From Microtetraspora fusca (GTDB taxonomy: Bacteria > Actinomycetota > Actinomycetes > Streptosporangiales > Streptosporangiaceae), in assembly GCF_001570365.1 (NCBI RefSeq), contig NZ_BBYK01000083.1:1-46297 (forward strand): a stretch of 46,297 nucleotides of DNA, read 5' to 3'. Both the position numbers and the translations under genes were made by a program. Positions within the stretch are counted from its first letter, which is position 1. Every line of letters begins with the position of its first letter. Of the stretch, positions 14,927-23,832 are shown in pieces. Below the pieces are notes generated by a model, which had not been told where the DNA came from, did no database searches, and saw nothing but the letters and a program-made list of their open reading frames with translations.

Positions 14927-15723
14927 CGGAAAGGACGCGTGCCATGGCCTCCGGCGACTCGGCGGTGCCCGACCGCGTGCGTGCCCGCGCGCTTTTCGGG
15001 GAGCTCGTCGAGCTGCCGGCCGACGACCCGAGGCGTCAGCGCATCCGCGACGAACTCGTCGAGCTCCACCTCCCGCTGGTGGAGTACCTCGCCCGCCGGT
15101 TCCGCAACAGGGGCGAGTGGCTCGACGACCTCACCCAGGTCGCCACGATCGGCCTGATCAAGTCGATCGACCGCTTCGACCTGGGCCGCGGCGTCGAGTT
15201 CTCCACCTACGCGACCCCCACGATCGTCGGGGAGATCAAGCGGCATTTCCGCGACAAGGGCTGGGCGGTCCGGGTGCCGCGCCGGCTTCAGGAGCTCAAG
15301 CTGTCGCTCACCAAGGCGATCAGCGAGCTTTCGCAGCGGGAGAGCCGAGCGCCCACGGTCGCCGAGTTGGCGGCCCACCTGCAGATGACCGAGGAAGAGG
15401 TCCTCGAGGGCCTGGAGTCGGCCAACGCCTACTCCACCGTCTCCCTCGACGCGCCCGACTCGGGCGACGACGACGCGCCCGCCGTGTCCGACTCGCTCGG
15501 CATCGTGGACGAGTCACTGGAAGGCGTCGAGTACCGCGAGTCCCTCAAGCCGCTGCTGGAGCGGCTGCCTCCTCGGGAGAAGCGCATCCTGCTGCTGCGG
15601 TTCTTCGGGAACATGACGCAGTCGCAGATCGCGACGGAACTCGGCATCTCGCAGATGCACGTGTCCCGTCTCCTCGCCCGGACCCTCGCCCAGCTTCGCG
15701 AGGGCCTGACCGCGGAGGACTAG
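14923..15723 (+). CDS. RNA polymerase sigma factor, SigB/SigF family
   Basis: 266 residues. Regions 2, 3 and 4 are present: LDDLTQVATIGLIKSIDRFD and FSTYATPTIVGEIKRHFRDKGW (region 2), the VPRRLQEL region 3, and LPPREKRILLLRFFGNMTQSQIA with the HTH IGISQMHVSRLLAR-type end (region 4). Group 3 sigma of stress and development type. GTG 14923 overlaps the stop of the anti-sigma gene, so both are one operon and likely partners. Target promoters are unknown. Confidence 0.92.
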   Translation: MTERTRAMASGDSAVPDRVRARALFGELVELPADDPRRQRIRDELVELHLPLVEYLARRFRNRGEWLDDLTQVATIGLIKSIDRFDLGRGVEFSTYATPTIVGEIKRHFRDKGWAVRVPRRLQELKLSLTKAISELSQRESRAPTVAELAAHLQMTEEEVLEGLESANAYSTVSLDAPDSGDDDAPAVSDSLGIVDESLEGVEYRESLKPLLERLPPREKRILLLRFFGNMTQSQIATELGISQMHVSRLLARTLAQLREGLTAED

Positions 15724-15743
15724 GTCCTCCCGGCCCGTCCGGC

Positions 15744-16157
15744 TCAGGACGGGTGCGGCCCGTCCTCGCCCATCAGCGCCTTCGTCGACGGCGGGGCGAG
15801 GAGCGTCACCAGGGCGATCGCGACGGCCAGCACCAGCGGCACTCCGTAGGCGTACTGCTGGGACTGGATCAACGTGATCGCCACGGGCAACGCGAAGATC
15901 TGGGCGATCACGCCCGGTCCCCTGCTCCAACGCAGCACCTGGAGAACCCCCCAGGCGACCCAGAGCAGGCCGAGGCCGACCAGGATCCCGAAGGCCGCGA
16001 CGAAGATGGAGGTCACCACGTCGCTCGGCTGTCCGATCAGCGTCTCGACGGCGACGTAACCGCCGAGGATCAGGGCGGCGAGGCCCTCCACGGCCACGGC
16101 GGCGGAGGCGACGGTCAGGGTCAGGGGTCGGCTGCTCACAGCGGCCAACACTAACAA
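15744..16157 (-). CDS. Small integral membrane protein, four helices
   Basis: 137 residues with four hydrophobic segments (about 15-37, 48-70, 83-95, 103-120) and a short charged C-terminal tail. Position next to the lipid-kinase gene matches the small membrane protein at the same place in mycobacteria (Rv3217c by my recollection). Function unknown. The start is uncertain: ATG 16157 or GTG 16139. It is convergent with the sigma-factor gene and divergent from the lipid kinase gene. Confidence 0.7.
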   Translation of the reverse strand: MLVLAAVSSRPLTLTVASAAVAVEGLAALILGGYVAVETLIGQPSDVVTSIFVAAFGILVGLGLLWVAWGVLQVLRWSRGPGVIAQIFALPVAITLIQSQQYAYGVPLVLAVAIALVTLLAPPSTKALMGEDGPHPS

Positions 16158-16198
16158 CCTGGGCGGTAGGGCACGGTTCGTGCTCTACCCTTCAGGGC

Positions 16199-17191
16199 AT
16201 GCGGGCTCTCCTTGTCGTCAACCCCAAGGCGACCTCGACCAACCATCGCACGCGTGACGTCCTGATGAGAGCGCTTGGCGCGGCCATGGATCTGACCGTC
16301 GAGGAGACCGGCTACCGGGGGCACGCGGCGATGATCGCCGCGACGGCGCACGCCAAGGGGTTCGACGCCGTCGCCGTGCTCGGTGGCGACGGCACCATCA
16401 ACGAGACGGTCAACGGCCTGCTGCGCGGGCAGCCCTCCGCGACGGCGGCGGAGCGGCCCACATTGATCGTGATCCCCGGAGGGAGCGCGAACGTGTTCGC
16501 GCGGGCGCTCGGGCTGCCCAACAACCCGGTCGAGGCGACCGGAGCGGCCCTCGAGGCGCTACGGGACGGCCGGCGGCGCACGATCGGGCTCGGCGAAGCC
16601 GTTTGGGACCACGATGTTTCACACGGCGACGCAGGGGCAGTGTCGCCGTCAGGCCCGCACGGGTCACGTTATTTCACATTCTGCGCTGGGCTCGGGTACG
16701 ACGCCGAGGTCGTCCGGGCCGTCGAGGGGTTGCGAAGCGCCGGCTGCAAGGCGACGCCCGCCCTGTACGTCAAGACGGCGGTCAACCACTACTTCCTGAC
16801 CGATCGCCGCCGTCCGGCCATGGTGCTGGAGCGTCCGCGGCAGGCGCCGCAGAGCCGGATCTTCATGGCGATCGTGTCCAACGCCTCGCCGTGGACCTAC
16901 GCCGGGTCCCGCCCGATCAACCCGACGCCGTGGGCCGGGTTCGAGACGGGGCTGGACCTGCTGGCGCTGCGGAAGATGAGGTTGAGCACGGTCCTCGGAC
17001 TGGTACGGCAGATCATCGGGGAGCGGTCGGGTCTGCCCATGGGTCGGCATCTGGTCCAGGCCCACGATGAGGAGGAGTTCACCCTTTCCGCCTCCCGTCC
17101 GGTCGCCTTCCAGTTGGACGGCGACTACCTGGGAGAACGCGAACGGGTGCTTTTCCGGTCTATCCCGGATGCATTACAAGTCCTCGTCTAG
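16199..17191 (+). CDS. Diacylglycerol-kinase-family lipid kinase
   Basis: 330 residues. DAGK catalytic domain at the N terminus: VNPKAT near residue 8, the nucleotide-binding GGDGTINETVNGLL near 62, and PGGSANVFARALG near 95. Likely phosphorylates a lipid alcohol such as diacylglycerol at the membrane face (family knowledge). The C-terminal beta domain includes the expected QLDGDYLG. Divergent from the membrane protein gene, with the start codon 41 bp away. Conserved next to whiB1 in mycobacteria. Confidence 0.9.
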   Translation: MRALLVVNPKATSTNHRTRDVLMRALGAAMDLTVEETGYRGHAAMIAATAHAKGFDAVAVLGGDGTINETVNGLLRGQPSATAAERPTLIVIPGGSANVFARALGLPNNPVEATGAALEALRDGRRRTIGLGEAVWDHDVSHGDAGAVSPSGPHGSRYFTFCAGLGYDAEVVRAVEGLRSAGCKATPALYVKTAVNHYFLTDRRRPAMVLERPRQAPQSRIFMAIVSNASPWTYAGSRPINPTPWAGFETGLDLLALRKMRLSTVLGLVRQIIGERSGLPMGRHLVQAHDEEEFTLSASRPVAFQLDGDYLGERERVLFRSIPDALQVLV

Positions 17192-17470
17192 CCCGTTACA
17201 TGCCGTCATAGTGTGACGAATCCGACAGCCATAACCGGCAAAACCTTCTCCCAAACCTCTTGTGCGGTCTTGGCGTCCCTGAAAAGCTGAATGCGACGTC
17301 GGAACGTAGGACCTTTCCGGGAGCCACCGCTCCCTGGAGGCCCCGGCGATCAACGGACCCAGCCCGGCACTACCCGTGTTCCGGGCGAAAGTTCACAGCA
17401 GTTAGTGAAAGACTTCACAAAGTTGACGGTCAGGAGCCGCGGAGGCTCCACTTACGAAGGAGTGGAACGC

Positions 17471-17725
17471 ATGGACTGGCGCCACCGCGCTGCCTGCCGT
17501 GACGTGGATCCCGAGCTTTTCTTCCCGATCGGCAACACCGGCCCCGCGCTCATGCAGATCGAAGAGGCGAAGCAGGTATGCCGGCAGTGCTCCGTCATGG
17601 AGCTGTGCCTCAAGTGGGCACTGGAGTCCGGTCAGGACGCCGGCGTCTGGGGCGGGATGAGCGAGGACGAGCGGCGCGCGCTCAAGCGCCGGACCGCCCG
17701 TGCCCGCGCCCGCGCGAACGTCTGA
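17471..17725 (+). CDS. whiB1: WhiB-family iron-sulfur regulator, WhiB1/WblE type
   Basis: 84 residues from ATG 17471 with AAGGAG 8 bp upstream. Cys9, Cys37, Cys40 and Cys46 ligate a 4Fe-4S cluster. GVWGG turn and the basic ERRALKRRTARARARA tail follow. MDWRH...ELFFPIGNTGPA matches WhiB1 of M. tuberculosis and WblE of Streptomyces. WhiB1 binds the primary sigma factor and is nitric-oxide sensitive (known). It has a long leader (up to 280 bp) without a gene, so upstream control is likely. Adjacent to the PdtaS homolog as in mycobacteria. Confidence 0.94.
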   Translation: MDWRHRAACRDVDPELFFPIGNTGPALMQIEEAKQVCRQCSVMELCLKWALESGQDAGVWGGMSEDERRALKRRTARARARANV

Positions 17726-17820
17726 ATTTCTCCCCAGAGATCCAGAACTGAGACATCTCGCATACCGCCAAATACAACAGCCCTCTTTTTTCGCTGTTGT
17801 TTCGGTCACATGAAAGGCGA

Positions 17821-17845
17821 GGGTCGCGTCCAAGGGACGCGGCCC
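17821..17845. terminator. Shared terminator between whiB and the histidine kinase
   Basis: An 11-bp stem (17821-17831 with 17835-17845, one G-U), loop AAG, sits exactly between the convergent whiB (ends 17725) and kinase (ends 17846) genes. Confidence 0.8.
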
Positions 17846-19309
17846 TTACCCCGTTTGTACGGGAATGCTGATCGTCACTTCGGTCCCGCCGCCCTCACGA
17901 GGCGCGATGGACAACCGTCCAGACAGCTCGCCGACCACGAGCGTGCGGACGATTTGTAGTCCGAGGCTGGTCGTCGCCTCCAGGTCGAAATCGGTGGGCA
18001 GGCCCTTTCCGTCGTCGGCCACCACCACCTCCAAGTGATTCGCGTCCCGCGACACGGTCACCTGGATGCTCCCGCTCGCGTGCTTGAAGCCGTGTTCCAC
18101 CGCGTTCTGCAGCAGCTCGGTGAGCACCATCGCGATCGGCGTCGCCACCGCCGCCGGCAGCACGCCGAAGCTGCCGATCCGCTTGGGCGTCACGTGCGCC
18201 ACCGAGACCTCGGCGGTCATGGCGACGACCCGGTCGGCGATGTCGTCGAACTCGACCATCTCCTCGGGCATCTGGGCCAGGATCTCGTGCACGATCGCGA
18301 TCGAACCGACCCGCCTGACCGCCTCCTCCAGCGCCTCGCGCCCCTCGGGGTTGCCGAGCCTGCGGGCCTGCAGCCGCAGCAGCGCCGCCACCGTCTGCAG
18401 GTTGTTCTTCACCCGGTGGTGGATCTCGCGGATCGTGGCGTCCTTGGTCAGCAGCTCGCGCTCGCGGCGGCGCAGCTCGGTCACATCGCGGATGAGCACC
18501 AGCGCCCCGATCCGGCCGCCGCCGACCACGAGCGGGATCGCCCGCAGCAGCACGACGATGCCGCCGCGCTCGACCTCGGTCTCCCTCGGGGCCCGGCCGC
18601 TCGCGACGTGCATCAGGTCCTCGTTGATCGGCTCGTCGGAATAGCAGAGATCCGCCGTGGTGCGGCCCAGTTCCGCGCCGACCAGGTCCGCCTGCAGTCC
18701 GAGCCGCCGGTACGCCGAGAGCGCGTTGGGCGACGCGTACGTCACCCGGCCCGCCCGGTCGAGCCGGAGCAGGCCGTCGCCGACCCGGGGCGAGCGGACG
18801 AGGGTCGGCTCCTCCTCGGGGAACGGGAACCTGCCCTCGGCCACCATCTGGGCCATGTCCGAGGCGCTCTGCAGATAGGTCAGCTCCAGCCGGGACGGCG
18901 TACGGGCCGAGGACAGGTTGGTGGAGCGCTGGATGACGCCGATGAACTCGCCGTCCAGGCCGCGCCGTACGGGGATGGTCTCCTCGCGGACCGGCACCCC
19001 GCTGGACCAGTCCGGGTCGCCCTCACGGCAGATCCGGTGCTCGTTCCAGGCGGTGTCGATCAGGGGGCGCTCCCCCTCGGCCACGACCGCGCCGACGACG
19101 TCGTCGTGATAGACGGTGGGCCCGGTGGTCGGCCGCATCTGCGCGACGGCCACCCAGCCGGCCCCCTCTTTGCGCGGGATCCACAGGATGAGGTCGGCGA
19201 ACGACAGGTCGGCCAACAACTGCCAGTCGGAGACGAGAGAGCGCATCCACTCGATGCCCGCGGCGTCGAGCGCGGTTTGGCGGGACACCATGTCGCTGAG
19301 AGTCGGCAC
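17846..19309 (-). CDS. pdtaS: PdtaS-like sensor histidine kinase (GAF-PAS-HisKA_2-HATPase)
   Basis: 487 residues from GTG 19309, the first start matching the family N terminus (PTLSDMVSRQT). Order: GAF-like sensor (about 1-140), PAS (about 190-290), HisKA_2 dimer domain with phospho-His in IREIHHRVKNNLQ, and HATPase_c with N box ELLQNAVEHGF and G box DDGKGLP. No transmembrane helix, so cytosolic. PdtaS signals to the ANTAR antiterminator PdtaR in mycobacteria; no pdtaR is in this window. Location beside whiB1 repeats the Rv3219-Rv3220c order. Confidence 0.9.
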   Translation of the reverse strand: MPTLSDMVSRQTALDAAGIEWMRSLVSDWQLLADLSFADLILWIPRKEGAGWVAVAQMRPTTGPTVYHDDVVGAVVAEGERPLIDTAWNEHRICREGDPDWSSGVPVREETIPVRRGLDGEFIGVIQRSTNLSSARTPSRLELTYLQSASDMAQMVAEGRFPFPEEEPTLVRSPRVGDGLLRLDRAGRVTYASPNALSAYRRLGLQADLVGAELGRTTADLCYSDEPINEDLMHVASGRAPRETEVERGGIVVLLRAIPLVVGGGRIGALVLIRDVTELRRRERELLTKDATIREIHHRVKNNLQTVAALLRLQARRLGNPEGREALEEAVRRVGSIAIVHEILAQMPEEMVEFDDIADRVVAMTAEVSVAHVTPKRIGSFGVLPAAVATPIAMVLTELLQNAVEHGFKHASGSIQVTVSRDANHLEVVVADDGKGLPTDFDLEATTSLGLQIVRTLVVGELSGRLSIAPREGGGTEVTISIPVQTG

Positions 19310-19376
19310 CTCTGCATCATGCGTCCCGAACCGGCCCGAAAGCGAATCCACCCGTCCGACCTGCAAAGATGCACCC

Positions 19377-20528
19377 ATGAGTAGGCCACTCGACAGACTG
19401 CGCGCGGCCGCCGCCGACCGCGAGGCGGCGGGCCTGCGGCGCGCCCTGCGCCCGCGCGGCCCCGACCACGACGGCCTGATCGACCTGGCCTCCAACGACT
19501 ATCTCGGCCTCTCCCGGGACGACCGCCTGGTCAAGGCGGCCGTACGCGCGACGGAGAAGTGGGGCACCGGCTCCACCGGCTCGCGGCTCGTGACGGGCTC
19601 CACGTGGCTGCACGCGGAGCTGGAGACCCGCCTCGCCGCCTTCGCCGGCGCTCCGCGCGCCCTCGTCTTCTCCTCGGGCTATCTGGCGAACCTGGCGGCC
19701 GTGACGGCGCTCGCCCGCGGCGGCCTGGTGGTGTCCGACGCGGGCAACCACGCCTCCATCGTGGACGCCTGCCGCCTGTCCCGGGCCCGGGTGGTGGTCA
19801 CCCCCCACGGGGACGTGGCGGCCGTGGAGGCGGCCCTGCGCGAGCGCGCCGAGGAGCACGCCGTCGTCGTCACCGACGCCGTCTTCTCCGTTGACGGCGA
19901 CCTCGCGCCGCTCCCCGCCCTGCACGCGGCGGCCGTACGGCACGGTGCCCTTCTCGTGGTGGACGAGGCGCACTCGCTCGGCGTGGTGGGCGAATCCGGC
20001 CGGGGCGCGGTATACGCGGCGGGCCTCGCGAGGGATGCTCGTATTGTGAGAACCGTCACGCTTTCCAAGTCGCTCGCGTCTCAGGGCGGGGCGGTGCTCG
20101 GCGCCCCCGAGGTGGTCGAGACGCTGATCGACACGGGGCGGTCGTTCATCTTCGACACCGGGCTCGCCCCCGCGTGCGTGGGCGCCGCGCTCCAGGCGGT
20201 CGAGATCCTGGCGAAGCAGCCTGAGCTGCCGGAACGCGCGTCGTCGATGGCGCGGACGCTCGCCGGGGCGGCGCGCGAGCTCGGCCTGGAGACCGCCGAT
20301 CCGGCCGCCGCCGTGGTCCCGATCGTGCTCGGCCGGCCGGATGACGCGGTCTCCGCGGCGACCCTGTGTGCGGAACTCGGCGTGCGCGTGGGATGCTTCC
20401 GCCCACCATCGGTGCCCCACGGGAGGTCGTCTTTGAGGTTGACCGCTCGGGCCAATCTGAGGTCCGATGACCTCGCGGTGATCAGGCGGGCGCTCACCGC
20501 CGTGGTCGAACGGAAGGTGGGCAAGTGA
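19377..20528 (+). CDS. bioF: 8-amino-7-oxononanoate synthase
   Basis: 383 residues. PLP enzyme joining pimeloyl-thioester and alanine in biotin synthesis. DLASNDYLGLS near the N terminus, DEAHSLGVVG, and the PLP lysine Lys231 in TLSKSLASQGGA. ATG 19377 diverges from the kinase gene. First gene of a bioF - regulator - bioD operon. No bioA or bioB in the window. Confidence 0.93.
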   Translation: MSRPLDRLRAAAADREAAGLRRALRPRGPDHDGLIDLASNDYLGLSRDDRLVKAAVRATEKWGTGSTGSRLVTGSTWLHAELETRLAAFAGAPRALVFSSGYLANLAAVTALARGGLVVSDAGNHASIVDACRLSRARVVVTPHGDVAAVEAALRERAEEHAVVVTDAVFSVDGDLAPLPALHAAAVRHGALLVVDEAHSLGVVGESGRGAVYAAGLARDARIVRTVTLSKSLASQGGAVLGAPEVVETLIDTGRSFIFDTGLAPACVGAALQAVEILAKQPELPERASSMARTLAGAARELGLETADPAAAVVPIVLGRPDDAVSAATLCAELGVRVGCFRPPSVPHGRSSLRLTARANLRSDDLAVIRRALTAVVERKVGK

Positions 20529-20565
20529 GCCGGCGAACCATCGATGACGTCGTGAGGGAGGCATC

Positions 20566-21300
20566 GTGACCGAGCTGACCGAGGACGCGCCGAGAGTCCC
20601 GAAGTACTACGACGTCAAGCGGAGCCTCCTGGAACTCACCAAGAGCCTGCCTCCGGGCAGCGCGCTGCCGCCCGAGCGCACGCTCGCCGTGCGGTTCGTG
20701 ACGTCGCGGACGACCGTGCGCCAGGCGCTGTCGGAGCTGGTGGTGGAGGGCCGCCTGCTGCGCATCCAGGGCAAGGGCACGTTCGTCGCCCAGCCCAAGG
20801 TCGCCCAGGTGCTCCAGCTCACGTCCTACACCGGGGACCTGCGCACCGTGGGCCTCGAACCGGACACCAAGATCCTGGACATCAGCTACATCACCGCCGA
20901 CGAGCAGCTCAGCCGGCGGCTGGCGATCAACCCTGGCGGCCGGGTGCTGCGCATCCACCGGCTGCGCCTCGCCAACGGCGAGCCGATGTCGATCGACACC
21001 ACGCACCTGTCCGCCCGCAGGTTCCCGCGGCTGCGGCGGGAGCTGGAGGCCCACTCGTCGCTGTACGAGACGCTGCACAACGCCTACAACGTGCGGCTGA
21101 CCGACGCCGAGGAGGTCATCGAGACCGTCCTCGCCACGCCGTACGACGCCCAGGTGCTCGGTGTGGACGTGGGGCTGCCCATGCTCCTGCTCACCCGGCA
21201 CGCCTTCGACGCGGACGGCCACCCGGTGGAGTACGCCCAGTCGCTCTACCGCGGCGACCGCTACAAGTTCGTCACACGTCTGCGCAGGCCCAGCCCCTAG
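20566..21300 (+). CDS. GntR-family regulator of the HutC/DasR type, inside the biotin operon
   Basis: 244 residues from GTG 20566. N-terminal winged helix (about 10-75, with [23 protein letters not shown] type HTH and IQGKGTFVA wing) and a UTRA ligand domain (about 90-240). From memory it closely resembles Streptomyces DasR through both domains (PKYY..K, LTSYTxD, [18 protein letters not shown] end), the GlcN-6-phosphate-responsive repressor of chitin and N-acetylglucosamine genes. The place between bioF and bioD (37 bp and 9 bp gaps) is unusual. It may be the true DasR or a paralog controlling biotin genes. Confidence 0.85.
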   Translation: MTELTEDAPRVPKYYDVKRSLLELTKSLPPGSALPPERTLAVRFVTSRTTVRQALSELVVEGRLLRIQGKGTFVAQPKVAQVLQLTSYTGDLRTVGLEPDTKILDISYITADEQLSRRLAINPGGRVLRIHRLRLANGEPMSIDTTHLSARRFPRLRRELEAHSSLYETLHNAYNVRLTDAEEVIETVLATPYDAQVLGVDVGLPMLLLTRHAFDADGHPVEYAQSLYRGDRYKFVTRLRRPSP

Positions 21301-21309
21301 GGTTGCCGA

Positions 21310-22032
21310 ATGAGCATCCTCATCGTCTCCGGCACCGACACCGGGGTGGGCAAGACGGTGGTCACCGCGGCGGTGGCCGCACTGGCGCGGGAGCGCGGAG
21401 CCGCGGTCGCGGTGGTGAAGCCGGCCCAGACCGGCGTGGCGCCGGACGAGCCGGGCGACCTCGACGAGGTCATCCGGCTCTCGGGGGTCACGACGACGTT
21501 CGAGTTCGCCCGCTTCCCCGCGGCGCTCTCCCCCGCCGCCGCGGCGCGCGAGGCGGGCCTGCCGCCGGTCTCCCTGACGGAGTCGGCCCGGCGGATCCGC
21601 GAGATCGCCGAGTCGCACCGGCTCGTGATCGTGGAGGGGGCGGGCGGCCTGCTCGTCCGCTTCGACGACGAGGGCTGGACGCTGGCGGATCTGGCGCACC
21701 TGCTGCACGCCCCGGTGCTCGTGGTCGCGCGGGCGGGGCTCGGCACGCTGAACCACACCGCCCTGACGCTGGAGGTGATGGCGGCCCGCGGCGTCGAGCC
21801 GGCCGGTGTGGTCGTGGGGAGCTGGCCCGCCGAGCCGGGGCTCGCGGAGCGCCACAACATCGGCGACCTGGAGATGCTCGCCGCGCGACCGCTGGCCGGC
21901 GCGCTGCCCGAAGGCGCGGGCATGCTTGACCGCGCCGCGTTCACCCGCGTGGCGAGGGCGGGGCTCGGCCCCACCCTCGGCGGCGCGTTCAACCCGGCCC
22001 GCTTCCGATCGACGCTCCGGCTCACCCCCTGA
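21310..22032 (+). CDS. bioD: Dethiobiotin synthetase
   Basis: 240 residues. ATP-dependent carboxylation of 7,8-diaminopelargonate to dethiobiotin. P-loop GTDTGVGKT (8-16), the K-PAQTG motif near 37, EGAGGLLVR near 113. Starts 9 bp after the GntR gene, so cotranscribed. Biotin made here would serve the carrier at 26294-26509. Confidence 0.93.
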   Translation: MSILIVSGTDTGVGKTVVTAAVAALARERGAAVAVVKPAQTGVAPDEPGDLDEVIRLSGVTTTFEFARFPAALSPAAAAREAGLPPVSLTESARRIREIAESHRLVIVEGAGGLLVRFDDEGWTLADLAHLLHAPVLVVARAGLGTLNHTALTLEVMAARGVEPAGVVVGSWPAEPGLAERHNIGDLEMLAARPLAGALPEGAGMLDRAAFTRVARAGLGPTLGGAFNPARFRSTLRLTP

Positions 22033-22178
22033 CGGAGGCCGTCCCTCGCATTCTGAGGCGGCCGGCAGAAGGGGGTTCCAGGCTCGTGGAGAGCGCTATT
22101 TCAGGTGTAGATCCGCCGCCCAGCGGGCAGGGGCGACTCATCTATCCCCCTATGTGACTGGCTGGTAGGTTTCCCGGC

Positions 22179-23828
22179 ATGGAGTCAGCAGCGAAGCACG
22201 CGGGCGACGTCGCGGTCGCCGTTTCCAAGGCCTACGGCGTCGAGACGATGTTCACGCTGTCCGGGGGGCACGTCTTCCCCCTGTACGACGGCGCGGTGCA
22301 CGAGGGCATGCGCATCCTGGACGTACGGCACGAGCAGAGCGCCGTCTTCGCGGCCGAGGCGACCGCCCGGCTCACCCGCGGCCCCGGCCTCGCCGTGCTG
22401 ACCGCGGGTCCCGGCATCACCAACGGCGTCTCCGGCGTGGCGACGGCCCACTTCAACGGCTCCCCCGTCGTCGTCTTGGGCGGCCGGGCGCCGCAGTCCC
22501 GCTGGGGCTCCGGGGCGCTCCAGGAGATGGACCACCCGCCGCTGTTCGACTCCATCTCCAAGCTCGCGTTCACCGGCTCCAGCGCCGAGACGATCGGCCA
22601 GGACGTCGAGATGGCCTTCCGGACGGCGCTCGCCCCGCACCGTGGCCCGGTCTTCCTCGACTTCTACATGGACCACCTGTTCGCGCCGTCGCCCGCGCGG
22701 GACACCGAGACGCTCTCCCCGTCGCCGCTGGAGCCGGACACCGACGCGCTCGCCGACATCGCCAAGCTGATCGCCGCCGCCGAGCGGCCGGTCCTGGTCC
22801 TCGGCTCCGACGTGTGGATGGACCGCGCCGAGGAGGCCGCGCGCGACTTCGCCGAGGAGTACCGCCTGCCGGTCATCCCGAACGGGCAGGGCCGGGGCAT
22901 CCTCCCCGCCGGGCACGAGCTGCTCGTCACCCGGGCCCGGGGGCTCGCCTTCGGCCAGGCCGACCTGGTCATCGTGGTCGGCACGCCGCTCGACTTCCGC
23001 CTCGGATACGGCTGGTTCGGCGGCAAGGACGGCGCTCCCCTGGCCAAGGTCGTCCACATCGCCGACGCGGCCTCCCAGCTCGCCACGCACGTCGGCCTGG
23101 CCGCGTCCGCCGCCGGAGACCTCTCCCTCACCTTCTGGGGCCTCGCCGCGGCCTGCTCGACCGCCGGTGTCGATCCGAAGGCGTACGCGCCGTGGGTGGC
23201 CACGCTGGCCGAGGCGTCCGCCGCGGCGATCGCCGGGGACGCCGAGCTGCTCGCCTCCGACGCCGACCCGATCCACCCCATGCGCATCTACGGCGAGCTC
23301 GGCAAGATCCTCGCGGACGACGCGGTGGTCATCGGCGACGGCGGCGACTTCGTGTCCTACGCCGGCAAGTACGTCGAGCCGCGCAACCCGGGCAACTGGC
23401 TCGACCCCGGCCCGTACGGATGCCTGGGCACGGGCCTCGGCTACTCGATCGCCGCCCGGCTCGCCCGCCCCTCCTCCCAGGTCGTGCTGCTCCTCGGCGA
23501 CGGCGCGGCCGGCTTCTCCCTGATGGACGTGGACACGCTCGTCCGGCACCGGCTGCCGGTCGTCATGATCTGCGGCAACAACGGCATGTGGGGTCTGGAG
23601 AAGCACCCCATGCAGCTCCTGTACGGCTACGACGTGGCCGCCGACCTCCAGCCGCAGTGCCGGTACGACCAGGTCGTGACCGCGCTCGGCGGCGGCGGGG
23701 AGCTGGTGACGTCGCCCTCGGAGATCGGGCCGGCGCTGCGACGCGCCTTCGACTCCGGCGTGCCGTACCTGGTGAACATCGCCACCGACCCCGCGGTCGC
23801 CTACCCGCGCAACACGACCGGGATCTAG
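22179..23828 (+). CDS. Thiamine-diphosphate enzyme, acetolactate-synthase-like
   Basis: 549 residues. Three-domain ThDP enzyme: catalytic Glu in VRHEQSAVFAAEA near residue 50, central domain near 190-330, and the ThDP-Mg motif starting GDGAAGF near 445 and ending ICGNNGMWG. Usually annotated acetolactate synthase, but the sequence (for example LDFYMDHLF, GNNGMWGLEKHPM) is as close to oxalyl-CoA decarboxylase or other IlvB-like paralogs. No small regulatory subunit or ilv gene is adjacent, so branched-chain synthesis is doubtful. Own promoter region of about 145 bp after bioD. Confidence 0.8.
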   Translation: MESAAKHAGDVAVAVSKAYGVETMFTLSGGHVFPLYDGAVHEGMRILDVRHEQSAVFAAEATARLTRGPGLAVLTAGPGITNGVSGVATAHFNGSPVVVLGGRAPQSRWGSGALQEMDHPPLFDSISKLAFTGSSAETIGQDVEMAFRTALAPHRGPVFLDFYMDHLFAPSPARDTETLSPSPLEPDTDALADIAKLIAAAERPVLVLGSDVWMDRAEEAARDFAEEYRLPVIPNGQGRGILPAGHELLVTRARGLAFGQADLVIVVGTPLDFRLGYGWFGGKDGAPLAKVVHIADAASQLATHVGLAASAAGDLSLTFWGLAAACSTAGVDPKAYAPWVATLAEASAAAIAGDAELLASDADPIHPMRIYGELGKILADDAVVIGDGGDFVSYAGKYVEPRNPGNWLDPGPYGCLGTGLGYSIAARLARPSSQVVLLLGDGAAGFSLMDVDTLVRHRLPVVMICGNNGMWGLEKHPMQLLYGYDVAADLQPQCRYDQVVTALGGGGELVTSPSEIGPALRRAFDSGVPYLVNIATDPAVAYPRNTTGI

Positions 23829-23832
23829 TGAT

